Below are positions 17,914 to 27,447 of a stretch of DNA of 64,000 nt, in pieces. Position 1 is the stretch's first letter; each line of letters begins with the position of its first letter. The notes beneath the pieces were generated by a model. That model ran no database searches and was not told the DNA's origin. It was given only the letters and a program-made list of their open reading frames with translations. The stretch is from Microbacterium sp. Leaf288 (GTDB lineage Bacteria > Actinomycetota > Actinomycetes > Actinomycetales > Microbacteriaceae): positions 124,001 through 188,000 of the forward strand of contig NZ_LMNI01000010.1 in assembly GCF_001422925.1 (NCBI RefSeq), given 5' to 3'. Both the position numbers and the translations under genes were made by a program.

Positions 17914-17916
17914 GCC

Positions 17917-18726
17917 TTGTCGAGCCGACCACCCCTTCGTCAGGCGGCGGCCGGCACCATCATCGCGGTTCTCGCGGTGCTGGTGCTGGCCGCCGACCAG
18001 TTGGCGAAGTATCTTGCGCTCGAGAACCTGCCGTACCAGGAGCCGGTCGAGGTCCTCGGCGACTTCCTGAGCTTCTACCTCACCCGCAACCCCGGCGCCG
18101 CCTTCTCGCTCGGTGAGGAGGTCACGTGGATCTTCACGATCGCGCTGGCCGTCGTCGCCGTCGTCATCGGGTGGCTCGCGGCGACGCGGGTGCGCTCGCG
18201 CCTGTGGGCGGTGGCCCTCGGACTCCTCCTCGGCGGCGTCCTGGGCAATCTCACCGACCGGCTCTTCCGCGACCCCGGCTTCGGCGTCGGGCACGTCGTG
18301 GACTTCATCAACACGCCGTGGATGTGGTTCTTCCCCGGCATGTCTCCGGCGATCTACAACGTCGCCGACATCTTCATCGTGTGCGACATGATCGCGATCG
18401 CACTCTTGGTACTCGTGGGGGTTCACATGGACGGTACGCGCGACCACGGCCGCAAGAATGAGGACGAGGCCGAGAACGACGAGACGCTCCTCGGCGCCGA
18501 GGGCGATCAGTTCGCCTCCGGCGGTACCGTGGAGGGCTTCGGCGACGAGTTCCCCGTCGCCGACCCCGACGCGGGCATCCCCGCCGCCGAGCGCGGGCTG
18601 CCCCCGCTGAGCGAGACCGAGCAGCACGAGGTCGAGGAAGAGGCCGAGCGCGAGGCGGAGCAGTACGAGGCCGAGCACGAGGCCGGCCACGACCCGAAGC
18701 GGCCCGAGTCCGGCGCCCAGCTCTGA
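17917..18726 (+). CDS. lspA: Lipoprotein signal peptidase LspA with acidic C-terminal tail
   Basis: 269 aa. The first 170 residues are a standard four-helix signal peptidase II, which cleaves prolipoproteins before the lipidated cysteine. The motifs are [22 protein letters not shown] (catalytic Asp129) and YNVADIF (Asp151). The last 100 residues are a hydrophilic tail very rich in Glu and Asp that LspA does not need; its function is unknown. TTG 17917 is the only start that keeps the first helix complete. The next gene starts 1 base after the stop. Confidence 0.93.
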   Translation: MSSRPPLRQAAAGTIIAVLAVLVLAADQLAKYLALENLPYQEPVEVLGDFLSFYLTRNPGAAFSLGEEVTWIFTIALAVVAVVIGWLAATRVRSRLWAVALGLLLGGVLGNLTDRLFRDPGFGVGHVVDFINTPWMWFFPGMSPAIYNVADIFIVCDMIAIALLVLVGVHMDGTRDHGRKNEDEAENDETLLGAEGDQFASGGTVEGFGDEFPVADPDAGIPAAERGLPPLSETEQHEVEEEAEREAEQYEAEHEAGHDPKRPESGAQL

Positions 18727-18727
18727 C

Positions 18728-19648
18728 GTGGACTCTCGCAGCCTGCCCGTTCCCGACGGCCTCGACGGCGCCCGTGTCGACGCGGCCCTCGCGAAGATGC
18801 TCGGCTTCTCGCGCACCTTCGCTGCGGAGGTCGCCGAAGCCGGCGGCGTGACGATGGACGGGCGCACGCTCGCGAAGTCCGACAAACTGCGCGGCGGCGC
18901 CTGGCTCGATGTGTCGTGGGCGCCGAAGGAGGAACCGCGGGTCGTGCCCGTGGAGGTGCCCGACCTCGGCATCGTGTACGACGACGACGACATCGTCGTG
19001 GTCGACAAGCCATCGGGTGTCGCGGCGCATCCCTCCCTCGGATGGGAAGGGCCGACGGTGCTCGGCGCCCTCGCCGCCGGCGGCTACCGCATCGCGACCA
19101 CCGGCGCCGCCGAGCGCCAGGGCGTCGTGCACCGACTGGACGTCGGCACGAGCGGCCTCATGGTCGTCGCCAAGACCGAGCAGGCGTACGTCGCGCTCAA
19201 GCGCGCCTTCAAGGAGCGCGAGGTAGAGAAGATCTATCACGCCGTCGTGCAGGGGCATCCCGACCCGCTCGCCGGCACCATCGACGCGCCGATCGGGCGG
19301 CATCCGTCGCACTCGTGGAAGTTCGCGGTGACCCCCGAGGGCAAGGACTCCGTCACGCACTACGAGACCCTCGAGGCATTCCCGGGCGCTTCGCTGCTCG
19401 AGATCCACCTCGAGACGGGGCGCACCCACCAGATCCGCGTGCACATGGCCGCGCACCGGCACCCGTGCGTCGGCGATCCGCTCTACGGCGCCGACCCGAC
19501 GATGTCGGCGCGGCTCGGCCTCACGCGCCAGTGGCTCCACGCCCACGAACTCTCGTTCGCGCATCCTGCGACCGGGGACTGGGTCACGTTCACGTCGGAG
19601 TATCCGGCCGACCTCGCGCACGCGCTCAGCGAGCTGCGCGGCGACTGA
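18728..19648 (+). CDS. RluA/RluD-family pseudouridine synthase
   Basis: 306 aa. An N-terminal S4 RNA-binding domain (about 12-75) precedes the catalytic domain. The signature [17 protein letters not shown] includes catalytic Asp138, and [20 protein letters not shown] is the second family block. It isomerises uridines in RNA; RluD-type 23S targets are most likely, but the exact sites cannot be read from sequence. GTG start 1 base after lspA, probably one transcript. This marks the end of the dcw region. Confidence 0.9.
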   Translation: MDSRSLPVPDGLDGARVDAALAKMLGFSRTFAAEVAEAGGVTMDGRTLAKSDKLRGGAWLDVSWAPKEEPRVVPVEVPDLGIVYDDDDIVVVDKPSGVAAHPSLGWEGPTVLGALAAGGYRIATTGAAERQGVVHRLDVGTSGLMVVAKTEQAYVALKRAFKEREVEKIYHAVVQGHPDPLAGTIDAPIGRHPSHSWKFAVTPEGKDSVTHYETLEAFPGASLLEIHLETGRTHQIRVHMAAHRHPCVGDPLYGADPTMSARLGLTRQWLHAHELSFAHPATGDWVTFTSEYPADLAHALSELRGD

Positions 19649-19660
19649 GCCCGCTCCCGC

Positions 19661-20134
19661 TCAGCGCCCGCCTTCGAAGCGGGCGGGCTCATCCTGCAGG
19701 GCGAACTCGATCCTGCGACGCATGTCGGAGAGTTCGAGCTCGGGCAGCGCCGTGAGGTCGTACCAGCCGACCTCGGTCATCTCGCCATCCACCGGGAACG
19801 GCTCGCCCGACACCCAGTCGCAGCGGAAGGTGATGTCGAGGTAGTCGCTCTGATCGCCGTTCTCGTACGTGACCCTCGGGATCTGGTGCACCCAGGCGAG
19901 CCGATCCACGCGGCAGACCACGCCGGCCTCCTCGAGGGTCTCGCGCACGGCGGCGTCGGCGGGCTCCTCGCCCGGATCGACGATCCCGGTGATCGGGGTG
20001 AGACGCCCGTTGTCGCTGCGACGGCCGAGCAGCACCTTCTCGCCGCGGACGACCACGGCGGTGACTCCGACGAGCGGGAGAGGGTCGGTGCCGATCTTGC
20101 GGCGCAGGTCGAGCACGAAGTCTGGCGTGGGCAT
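19661..20134 (-). CDS. NUDIX hydrolase
   Basis: 157 aa. The NUDIX box fits GX5EX7REUXEEXGU: GIVDPGEEPADAAV followed by RETLEEAGV (about residues 50-72). Such enzymes hydrolyse nucleoside diphosphates linked to another group; the substrate cannot be inferred. A C-terminal tyrosine/aromatic part completes the fold. Convergent with the pseudouridine synthase gene. A TAGGGT -10 lies 6 bases before the ATG. Confidence 0.88.
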   Translation of the reverse strand: MPTPDFVLDLRRKIGTDPLPLVGVTAVVVRGEKVLLGRRSDNGRLTPITGIVDPGEEPADAAVRETLEEAGVVCRVDRLAWVHQIPRVTYENGDQSDYLDITFRCDWVSGEPFPVDGEMTEVGWYDLTALPELELSDMRRRIEFALQDEPARFEGGR

Positions 20135-20140
20135 GGTGAC

Positions 20141-20146
20141 ACCCTA
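20141..20146 (-). promoter_or_regulatory. -10 element of the NUDIX gene
   Basis: On the minus strand TAGGGT lies 6 bases before the ATG, a leaderless arrangement. Confidence 0.45.
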
Positions 20147-20264
20147 TGGGGCCGCATCGTGGCTCACCTGTCATGCACTGCCGCGCGAGGCATCGCATCG
20201 GCGCAGGCGAGCAGGTGGCCGGACGGCGCTGGACGATGTCGGATGCCTCGGGCAGAGTGTGGCC

Positions 20265-20834
20265 ATGTCGATCGAGGTGAGGCCCGCGACGGTGTATGAA
20301 GACGTCGCGACCATGGTGGGTCCGAAGAATCCGGCGTCCAATGTGTGCTTCTGCCTGAGCTACCGCATCCCGTCGAAGGAGAACCTCGCGCTCAAGGGTC
20401 CGGAGCGCGGAGAGCGCGTGCGCCGGCTCATCGACGAGGAGGGTCCCATCGGCGTGCTCGCCTACGACGGCGACGACGTCGTCGGGTGGGCGGCGGTCGC
20501 GCCGCGCACGCGGACGCACTTCGCGACGTTCCGCAAGATCCCTCACATCGACGAGCAGGACGTGTGGTCGCTCTGGTGCTTCCGCGTGCGGCCGGGGCAT
20601 CGCAAGAAGGGCGTCATGCACGCGCTCATCGACGGCGCCGTCGACTTCGCGCGGGATCAGGGCGCACCCGCCATCGAGGGCTACCCGGTCGACAACGGCC
20701 GCAACAGGGTCGACCTCACGATGGCGTACGTCGGCACGCGCCGGCTGTTCGAGTCGGCCGGGTTCGTGAAGGCGGCCGACACCGCGTCGGTGCTGTCGGG
20801 GTTTCCCCGCGTGCTCATGCGTCTCGACCTCTAG
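20265..20834 (+). CDS. GNAT-family N-acetyltransferase
   Basis: 189 aa. The acetyl-CoA site reads WSLWCFRVRPGHRKKGVMHA (R/Q-x-x-G-x-G/A type; about residues 102-121), preceded by the GVLAYDGDDVVGWAAVAPR strands of a GNAT fold. The N-terminus contains CFCLSYR, a cysteine pair seen in a subgroup of actinobacterial GNAT proteins. The acceptor is unknown. ATG 20265 is the first start after the divergent NUDIX promoter. Its TAG stop is also the first half of the next gene's -10 box. Confidence 0.75.
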   Translation: MSIEVRPATVYEDVATMVGPKNPASNVCFCLSYRIPSKENLALKGPERGERVRRLIDEEGPIGVLAYDGDDVVGWAAVAPRTRTHFATFRKIPHIDEQDVWSLWCFRVRPGHRKKGVMHALIDGAVDFARDQGAPAIEGYPVDNGRNRVDLTMAYVGTRRLFESAGFVKAADTASVLSGFPRVLMRLDL

Positions 20835-20837
20835 CGT
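20832..20837 (+). promoter_or_regulatory. -10 of DinB-like gene overlapping a stop codon
   Basis: TAGCGT begins with the TAG stop of the GNAT gene and lies 6 bases before the next GTG start. Confidence 0.45.
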
Positions 20838-20843
20838 GGACGC

Positions 20844-21293
20844 GTGAACGAACTCCTGCGCCGCCGCTTCTCCCGCGCGAACACCCTCTACCTCGACTTC
20901 GTCGACGCGGTCTCGGCGGAGCAGCTGGGCTCGCACCTCGCCGGCCTTCCCTCCGACACGGTCGGACACCAGCTGTGGTGCGTCCTCGGGGCGCGCGAGA
21001 GCTACCCGCGTGCCGCGAGGGCGGGGGAGTGGAAGGGCTTCACGAGCCCGGTCACGGCTGGCGAGACGACGGATGCCGCGGCCCTGCGCGCCGCACTGGT
21101 GCAGACCTCTGCGGATGTCGACGACTGGATCACGGGGCTCGACGCCGGGGACGAGGCATCCCTCACCTACGCGCTGGCGCTGCTCGAGCACGAGACGCAG
21201 CATCACGGCCAGCTCATCCGCTACCTGTACGGCCTCGGGATCGACCGCCCCGAGTCATGGCAGCGCCAGTACGCCCTCGACGAAGACTTCTGA
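20844..21293 (+). CDS. DinB-like four-helix protein
   Basis: 149 aa, all-helical. It has a histidine near residue 42 (VGHQLWCVLGARE) and the pair in HETQHHGQLIRYLYG near residue 121, the three-histidine metal site of the DinB/YfiT fold. Members include metal-dependent thiol transferases using bacillithiol or mycothiol, but this one has no assigned substrate. It follows the GNAT gene by 9 bases and has its own leaderless-type promoter. Confidence 0.8.
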   Translation: MNELLRRRFSRANTLYLDFVDAVSAEQLGSHLAGLPSDTVGHQLWCVLGARESYPRAARAGEWKGFTSPVTAGETTDAAALRAALVQTSADVDDWITGLDAGDEASLTYALALLEHETQHHGQLIRYLYGLGIDRPESWQRQYALDEDF

Positions 21294-21302
21294 GACCTCT
21301 GA

Positions 21303-21329
21303 CCTTCACCCTCGAGTCGAGGGTGAAGG
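21303..21329 (+). terminator. Hairpin after the DinB-like gene
   Basis: An 11-bp perfect stem (21303-21313 with 21319-21329, loop GAGTC) begins 9 bases after the stop codon. No T tract follows, so it may be a weak terminator or a 3' stabilising structure. Confidence 0.5.
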
Positions 21330-21391
21330 CACCTCGTGGCAGGAGTCCGCGACTCACGACGGATGCCGCAGCCGGTGTCGGCGGCCGAACC

Positions 21392-21397
21392 TAGACT
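21392..21397 (+). promoter_or_regulatory. -10 element of dnaE
   Basis: TAGACT lies 6 bases before the GTG start of dnaE. Confidence 0.5.
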
Positions 21398-21403
21398 CGT
21401 TGC

Positions 21404-24400
21404 GTGGCATCCGATTCCTTCGTCCATCTGCACGTGCACAGCGAGTACTCGATGCTCGACGGAGCGGCCAAGATCGGGGCGATGACGCAGGCGGCGGCCG
21501 AGTACGGCATGCCGGCGATCGCCGTCACCGACCACGGCAACACGTTCGCCGCCTTCGAGTTCTACCGCGCGGCCCAGGCCGCCGGCATCAACCCCATCAT
21601 CGGACTCGAGGCGTATGTCACGCCCGGCACCCACCGCAGCGACAAGTCGCGCGTGGCGTGGGGCACGCCCGAGCAGAAGAGCGACGATGTCTCCGGCTCC
21701 GGTGCCTACACGCACACCACGCTGTGGAGCGAGACCACCGAGGGCATGCACAACCTGTTCCGGCTGAGCTCGCTGTCGAGCATGGAGGGTTACTACTTCA
21801 AGCCGCGCATGGACCGCGAGCTCCTCCAGACGTACGGCAAGGGGCTCATCGCGACGACCGGCTGCCCGTCGGGCGAGGTGCAGACGCGCCTGCGGCTCGG
21901 TCAGTACGACGCGGCCCGCGCAGCGGCCGCCGAATTCCAGGACATCTACGGCAAAGAGAACTACTTCGCCGAGATCATGGACCACGGCCTCTCGATCGAG
22001 CGTCGCATCATGACGGATCTCCTGCGGCTCGCGAAGGACCTCAGCATCCCGCTCGTGGCCACCAACGACTCCCACTACACGCACCAGCACGAGGCCGACG
22101 CGCACGCCGCCCTGCTCTGCGTCCAGTCCGGGTCGACGCTCGACGATCCGAACCGCTTCAAGTTCGACGGCGACGGCTACTACATCAAGACCGCACAGGA
22201 GATGCGGCAGCTGTTCCGCGACCACCCCGAGGCATGCGACAACACGCTGCTGATCGCCGAGCGCTGCAAGGTGGAGTTCAACACCGCGGCGAACTACATG
22301 CCCCGGTTCCCGGTGCCCGACGGCGAGACCGAAGACAGCTGGCTCATCAAGGAGGTCGAGCGCGGCCTCCACTACCGCTACCCGGGCGGCATCCCCGACA
22401 AGGTGCGCAAGCAGGCCGAGTACGAGACCGGCATCATCCTGCAGATGGGCTTCCCGGGGTATTTCCTCGTCGTCGCCGACTTCATCAACTGGGCGAAGGA
22501 CAACGGGATCCGGGTGGGCCCCGGCCGCGGCTCGGGTGCCGGTTCGATGGTGGCCTACGCGATGAAGATCACCGACCTCGACCCGCTCGAGCACGGCCTC
22601 ATCTTCGAGCGCTTCCTCAACCCGGACCGCGTCTCGATGCCCGACTTCGACGTCGACTTCGACGACCGTCGCCGCGGCGAGGTGATCGACTACGTCACCG
22701 AGAAGTACGGTTCCGAGCGCGTCGCGCAGATCGTCACGTACGGCACCATCAAGTCGAAGCAGGCCCTGAAGGATGCGGGCCGTGTGCTCGGGTTCCCGTT
22801 CAGCATGGGGGAGCGGCTCACCAAGGCGATGCCCCCGGCCGTGATGGGCAAGGACATGCCGCTGGACGGCATGTTCGACCCGCAGCATCCGCGTTACAAG
22901 GAAGCGGTCGAGTTCCGCACGCTGATCGAGACCGACCCCGAGGCGAAGACGGTGTTCGACCGCGCGCTCGGACTCGAGGGCCTCAAGCGGCAGTGGGGCG
23001 TGCACGCCGCCGGCGTGATCATGTCGTCCGAGCCGCTGCTCGACATCATCCCGATCATGAGACGCGAGCAGGACGGCCAGATCGTCACGCAGTTCGACTA
23101 CCCGTCGTGCGAGACCCTCGGCCTCATCAAGATGGACTTCCTGGGGCTGCGCAACCTCACGATCATCTCGGACGCGCTCGACAACATCCGTCTGAACCGC
23201 GGCGAGGAGCTCGACCTCGAGCACCTCGCGCTCGACGACCGCCCCGCGTACGATCTGCTGACGCGCGGCGACACGCTCGGCGTGTTCCAGCTCGACGGCG
23301 GACCGATGCGATCGCTCCTGCGGCTCATGAAGCCCGACAACTTCGAAGACGTGTCGGCCGTCATCGCGCTGTATCGTCCCGGCCCCATGGGCGCGAACTC
23401 GCACACGAACTACGCGCTGCGCAAGAACGGCCTGCAGCCGGTGACGCCGATCCATCCGGAGCTCGAGGAGCCGCTGAAAGACATCCTCGACATCAGCTAC
23501 GGCCTGATCATCTATCAAGAGCAGGTCATGGCGATCGCGCAGAAGGTCGCCGGCTTCTCGCTCGGCCAAGCAGACATCCTGCGCCGTGCGATGGGAAAGA
23601 AGAAGAAGTCCGAGCTCGACAAGCAGTACGAGGGCTTCTCGGGCGGCATGAAGGAGCGTGGCTTCGGCGACGCCGCGATCCAGGCGCTGTGGGACATCCT
23701 GCTGCCGTTCTCGGACTACGCCTTCAACAAGGCGCACTCCGCGGCGTACGGACTCGTCTCGTACTGGACGGCGTACCTCAAGGCGCACTATCCCGCCGAG
23801 TACATGGCCGCGCTCCTCACCAGCGTCGGCGACTCGAAGGACAAGATGGCGGTGTACCTCAACGAGTGCCGCCGCATGGGCATCAAGGTGCTGCCGCCCG
23901 ACGTCGGACAATCGATCCGGTACTTCGCGGCCGTCGGCGAAGACATCAGATTCGGCCTCGGCGCGGTGCGCAACGTCGGCGCGAACGTCGTCGACGGCAT
24001 CGTCGCCGCCCGCGCGGAGACGACCTATTCGAGCTTCCACGACTTCCTCTCCAAAGTGCCGGTGCACGTGGCGAACAAGCGGACGGTCGAGTCGCTCATC
24101 AAGGCCGGCGCGTTCGACACGATGGGCTCGACGCGGCGCGCGCTCATGGAGATCCATGAGGACGCGACCGAGGCGGCCGTGCTCGACAAGCGCCGCGAGG
24201 CCAACGGCGAGGTCGGCTTCGACTTCGACTCGCTGTGGGGGGACGACGAGCCCCAGCAGGCGGCCAAGGTGCCCGAGCGGCCGGAGTGGACCAAGAAGGA
24301 CAAGCTCGCCTTCGAGCGCGAGATGCTCGGCCTCTACGTGTCGGACCACCCGCTGGCCGGCCTCGAGATCCCACTCGCGAAGCACGCCTCGACGAGCATC

Positions 24401-24922
24401 CACGACCTGCTGGCCTCGGAGGACGTGGGCGACGGCGATCAGGTGACGATCGCCGGTCTCGTCACGAGCGTCCAGCATCGCGTGGCCAAGCAGAGCGGCA
24501 ATCCCTACGGCATGATCACCGTCGAGGACTTCGACGGCGAGATCACGGTCATGTTCATGGGCAAGACCTACACCGAGTTCCAGCACATGCTGCAGGCCGA
24601 CTCGATCCTCGTGGTGCGCGGCCGCGTGTCGCGCCGCGACGACGGCATGAACCTCCACGCGCAGTCCGCGTTCTCGCCGGATCTCGGCAGCATGGACGAA
24701 TCCAGCACCCTGGTGCTGATCGTGCCCGAGCGGCGCGCGAGCGAGGCGCTCGTCGGGGAGCTCCTGCAGACTCTGAACCGCCACGCGGGCGACACCGAGG
24801 TGTCACTCAAGCTCCACAGCGGCACGGTGGCGAAGGTGTTCGAGGTGCCGCACACCGTGCGGATCACCCCGGATCTGTACGGCGAGCTCAAGGGTCTTCT
24901 CGGGCCGCAGTGCCTGGGATGA
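21404..24922 (+). CDS. dnaE: DNA polymerase III alpha subunit DnaE
   Basis: 1172 aa, the replicative polymerase subunit. An N-terminal PHP domain starts FVHLHVHSEYSMLDGAAKI. The palm carries the catalytic aspartates of PDFDVDFDDRRRGEV at residues 413-427 (Asp414, 416, 418). RRAMGKKKKSE and SGGMKERGFGD belong to the fingers and tail region, and a C-terminal OB fold includes VTIAGLVTSVQHRVAK. Length and order fit DnaE1 rather than the error-prone DnaE2. GTG start, preceded by a leaderless-type -10. Confidence 0.98.
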   Translation: MASDSFVHLHVHSEYSMLDGAAKIGAMTQAAAEYGMPAIAVTDHGNTFAAFEFYRAAQAAGINPIIGLEAYVTPGTHRSDKSRVAWGTPEQKSDDVSGSGAYTHTTLWSETTEGMHNLFRLSSLSSMEGYYFKPRMDRELLQTYGKGLIATTGCPSGEVQTRLRLGQYDAARAAAAEFQDIYGKENYFAEIMDHGLSIERRIMTDLLRLAKDLSIPLVATNDSHYTHQHEADAHAALLCVQSGSTLDDPNRFKFDGDGYYIKTAQEMRQLFRDHPEACDNTLLIAERCKVEFNTAANYMPRFPVPDGETEDSWLIKEVERGLHYRYPGGIPDKVRKQAEYETGIILQMGFPGYFLVVADFINWAKDNGIRVGPGRGSGAGSMVAYAMKITDLDPLEHGLIFERFLNPDRVSMPDFDVDFDDRRRGEVIDYVTEKYGSERVAQIVTYGTIKSKQALKDAGRVLGFPFSMGERLTKAMPPAVMGKDMPLDGMFDPQHPRYKEAVEFRTLIETDPEAKTVFDRALGLEGLKRQWGVHAAGVIMSSEPLLDIIPIMRREQDGQIVTQFDYPSCETLGLIKMDFLGLRNLTIISDALDNIRLNRGEELDLEHLALDDRPAYDLLTRGDTLGVFQLDGGPMRSLLRLMKPDNFEDVSAVIALYRPGPMGANSHTNYALRKNGLQPVTPIHPELEEPLKDILDISYGLIIYQEQVMAIAQKVAGFSLGQADILRRAMGKKKKSELDKQYEGFSGGMKERGFGDAAIQALWDILLPFSDYAFNKAHSAAYGLVSYWTAYLKAHYPAEYMAALLTSVGDSKDKMAVYLNECRRMGIKVLPPDVGQSIRYFAAVGEDIRFGLGAVRNVGANVVDGIVAARAETTYSSFHDFLSKVPVHVANKRTVESLIKAGAFDTMGSTRRALMEIHEDATEAAVLDKRREANGEVGFDFDSLWGDDEPQQAAKVPERPEWTKKDKLAFEREMLGLYVSDHPLAGLEIPLAKHASTSIHDLLASEDVGDGDQVTIAGLVTSVQHRVAKQSGNPYGMITVEDFDGEITVMFMGKTYTEFQHMLQADSILVVRGRVSRRDDGMNLHAQSAFSPDLGSMDESSTLVLIVPERRASEALVGELLQTLNRHAGDTEVSLKLHSGTVAKVFEVPHTVRITPDLYGELKGLLGPQCLG

Positions 24923-24995
24923 CAGCAGGGCGCGCGTGCGCCGGCGCAGGTCGCCGCGCGTCGCGCCGTCTCATCGGCGTCTCATGCGCCGTGGG

Positions 24996-25001
24996 TAATA
25001 T
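24996..25001 (+). promoter_or_regulatory. Probable -10 of the membrane-protein gene
   Basis: TAATAT is the only AT-rich hexamer in the 121-base gap. It lies 42 bases before the GTG start, and a GGAAGGAAA ribosome site (25031-25039) falls within the resulting leader. Confidence 0.45.
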
Positions 25002-25043
25002 CAGGTCGACGCGGGCCTCGGGAGCTCGCCGGAAGGAAACATC

Positions 25044-26084
25044 GTGACGGACGAGAAGCAGGACGCCAGCATCGACGAGGCGGTCGCGACCGAAGAGCCG
25101 CCGCAGTATGGTGTCGGGCCGTTCTCCATCCGCGAGGTCGCCCTCGCGGGCACCTGGATCGTCGCGTTCATCGTGTCGTTCTTCCCGATCTACGGTCCGT
25201 TCGAGTCGGCTCCGTCCGTCTGGACCAGCGGCATCGACTGGGTTCTCATGATCGGCGTGCCGACCATCGCGGTGTTCCTCGTCGTGCTGCGTCGTCTGTC
25301 TCCGCAGGGCATCCGCCGCGTCGGCTCCCTCGGCATCGACCAGTTCGCGTCCGTCGCCTTCTCGGTCGCCACCGTGCTCTGGCTGACCCTGCTGTGGAGC
25401 TCGTTCGTCCGGCTGTCGGTGGGGCAGGTCTTCCTCGCCTCCTGGGTCGTGTGGGTGGAGTTCTTCCTCATGCTCGCCGGCGTCGTGCTCACCGTGGCCG
25501 CGCCGTTCATCGGCCCGTTCGCGCAGGACTTCCGCGGGCGCCCGGAGGTTCCGGCGCACCGCAGCGCCCGTCCGGTGCGGCCCGTGTCGCCTCGACCGGC
25601 CCCCGTGCGCCCGGAGCCGGCCGCCGACGCCGAGCCCGACCCCGATTACACCCCGTACGCAGCCACCGGTGCCGCGGCGGCGCCCGAGGGCGAGACGCTC
25701 GAATCCGCTGCGCCCGAGGCCGCGGCGAACGACGACTTCGCCACGACCGTGATCCCGCTCGACGAGCAGGACGCCCCGACGGTCGAGGAGCCGGCACCGC
25801 TCGCCCCGAACGAGCCCGCTCAGGCGCGCGAGTCCTTCGAGCACGTCGAGAACCCGACGTCGACCGTGGAGCCCGCTGCGGCCACCGCGCCGCAGCACCA
25901 GGCCTTCTGGGCGCTCGTGCCCGAGGAGCGCGACATCGTCGACGAGATCGGCATCCCTGTGTTCCGCATCGGCCCGAGCGCATGGGCTCTCGTCATCGAG
26001 GACCGCGGCGAGGTGTTCGTGGTCCGTCACGAGGACGGGCGCATCGGCTACCTGCACGACGTCTCGGGCGTCACGCGCGGCTGA
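25044..26084 (+). CDS. Conserved membrane protein of unknown function
   Basis: 346 aa. An acidic N-terminus precedes four hydrophobic segments (about residues 32-52, 65-83, 100-120 and 130-155). A long Pro/Ala/Glu-rich disordered region (about 165-285) and a small folded C-terminal domain (about 288-346, FWALVPEERDIVDEIGIPVF) follow. No enzyme motif was seen. Strong ribosome site GGAAGGAAA. It lies between dnaE and hisD. The tail domain on a flexible linker suggests partner binding, but that is speculation. Confidence 0.7.
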   Translation: MTDEKQDASIDEAVATEEPPQYGVGPFSIREVALAGTWIVAFIVSFFPIYGPFESAPSVWTSGIDWVLMIGVPTIAVFLVVLRRLSPQGIRRVGSLGIDQFASVAFSVATVLWLTLLWSSFVRLSVGQVFLASWVVWVEFFLMLAGVVLTVAAPFIGPFAQDFRGRPEVPAHRSARPVRPVSPRPAPVRPEPAADAEPDPDYTPYAATGAAAAPEGETLESAAPEAAANDDFATTVIPLDEQDAPTVEEPAPLAPNEPAQARESFEHVENPTSTVEPAAATAPQHQAFWALVPEERDIVDEIGIPVFRIGPSAWALVIEDRGEVFVVRHEDGRIGYLHDVSGVTRG

Positions 26085-26102
26085 CCGCGATCCGCCTCGC
26101 GA

Positions 26103-26108
26103 TACCGT
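26103..26108 (+). promoter_or_regulatory. -10 element of hisD
   Basis: TACCGT lies 6 bases before the ATG. The intervening AGAAGG could also act as a short ribosome site. Confidence 0.45.
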
Positions 26109-26114
26109 AGAAGG

Positions 26115-27416
26115 ATGCTCCGGACGATCGACCTGCGCGGGCGTGCGCTCACTCCCGCGGAACTCCTCGCGACCGTTCCCCGTGCCGAGGCGGCGCGCTC
26201 AGAGGCGCTCGCGACGGCCGCGCACATCGTGGACGACGTGGCCGCGCGCGGCGAGATCGCCCTCCGCGAGCAGGCGTCGAACTTCGACGGGGTGGCCGAG
26301 CACGACATCCGCGTGCCCGCCGCCCACCTCGACGAGGCGCTCGAGACGCTCGACCCTGCTGTGCGCGCCGCGCTCGAGCAGGCGATCGAGCGCGTGCGCG
26401 AGGCATCCGCCGCCCAAGTCCCCGCGCCGACGGTGACCGAGCTCGGTCCCGGCGCCCGGGTGACGCAGCGGTGGCAGCCGGTGCGCCGCGTCGGCCTGTA
26501 CGTCCCGGGCGGCAAGGCCGTCTACCCGTCGAGCGTCGTCATGAACGTCGTGCCGGCGCAGGTCGCGGGGGTGTCCGAGATCGCTCTGGCCTCTCCGCCG
26601 CAGCGCGCGTTCGGCGGCCGCGTGCACCCCGTGATCCTGGGCGCCGCGAAGCTCCTCGGCGTGACCGAGGTGTACGCGATGGGCGGCGCCGGCGCGATCG
26701 GTGCGCTCGCCCACGGTGTGGCGTCGCTCGGCCTCGAGCCGGTCGACGTGGTCACCGGCCCCGGCAACAACTTCGTCGCGGCCGCCAAACGCGCCGTGGC
26801 AGGTCTTGTCGGCACGGATGCCGAGGCCGGCGCGACCGAGATCCTGGTGGTCGCCGACGACAGCGCCGACGCGCGTCTGGTCGCCGTCGACCTCATCAGC
26901 CAGGCCGAGCACGACGAGCAGGCCTCCGCCGTCCTCGTCACCACGTCGGAGCAGCTCGCGGCCGACGTGGTCGAGGCGATCGCGCCCCGCGCCGCCGCGA
27001 CGCGCCACGCCGAGCGCGTCGCCGCCGCCCTTGCGGGCCCGCAGTCGGCGATCGTGCTGGTCGACGACCTCTCCGCGGCGACGGCGTTCAGCAACGCCTA
27101 CGCGCCGGAGCACCTCGAACTGCACCTGGCCGACCCGCACCCGGAAGAGTTCGTGCACGCGGGCGCCGTGTTCGTCGGCGCCGACTCGCCCGTGAGCCTC
27201 GGCGACTACCTCGCCGGCAGCAACCACGTCCTGCCCACCGGAGGACAGGCCCGCTACTCCGCGGGGCTCTCCGCCGCCACGTTCCTGCGCCCGCAGCAGG
27301 TCATCGAGTACGACCGCGACGCCCTCGCCGCCGTCCACGACGCGATCGTGACGCTGGCCGAGGCCGAGGCGCTCCCCGCCCACGGCGAGGCCATCACGGC
27401 CCGCTTCGAGGTCTGA
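26115..27416 (+). CDS. hisD: Histidinol dehydrogenase
   Basis: 433 aa. It oxidises L-histidinol to L-histidine with two NAD+ and a Zn ion, the last histidine step. Family blocks are RRVGLYVPGGKAVYPSSVVM, YAMGGAGAIGALAHG, TGPGNNFVAAAKRAV and DLISQAEHDEQASAVLVT (zinc-binding His). The catalytic pair Glu332-His333 lies in YAPEHLELHL. Length is typical. It is not followed by hisC or hisB here, so the pathway genes must be elsewhere. Confidence 0.96.
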   Translation: MLRTIDLRGRALTPAELLATVPRAEAARSEALATAAHIVDDVAARGEIALREQASNFDGVAEHDIRVPAAHLDEALETLDPAVRAALEQAIERVREASAAQVPAPTVTELGPGARVTQRWQPVRRVGLYVPGGKAVYPSSVVMNVVPAQVAGVSEIALASPPQRAFGGRVHPVILGAAKLLGVTEVYAMGGAGAIGALAHGVASLGLEPVDVVTGPGNNFVAAAKRAVAGLVGTDAEAGATEILVVADDSADARLVAVDLISQAEHDEQASAVLVTTSEQLAADVVEAIAPRAAATRHAERVAAALAGPQSAIVLVDDLSAATAFSNAYAPEHLELHLADPHPEEFVHAGAVFVGADSPVSLGDYLAGSNHVLPTGGQARYSAGLSAATFLRPQQVIEYDRDALAAVHDAIVTLAEAEALPAHGEAITARFEV

Positions 27417-27432
27417 GTCCGGATTCCCGGCG

Positions 27433-27438
27433 TAGGCT
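27433..27438 (+). promoter_or_regulatory. -10 element of nrdR
   Basis: TAGGCT lies 9 bases before the nrdR ATG. Confidence 0.4.
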
Positions 27439-27447
27439 GTCTCTGCC

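Noticed and set aside
21221..24784. A 1187-codon open frame on the minus strand
   Set aside because: It lies antisense to dnaE; its residues are the Arg/Val/His/Leu-rich composition produced by reading GC-rich codons backwards, with no recognisable domain.
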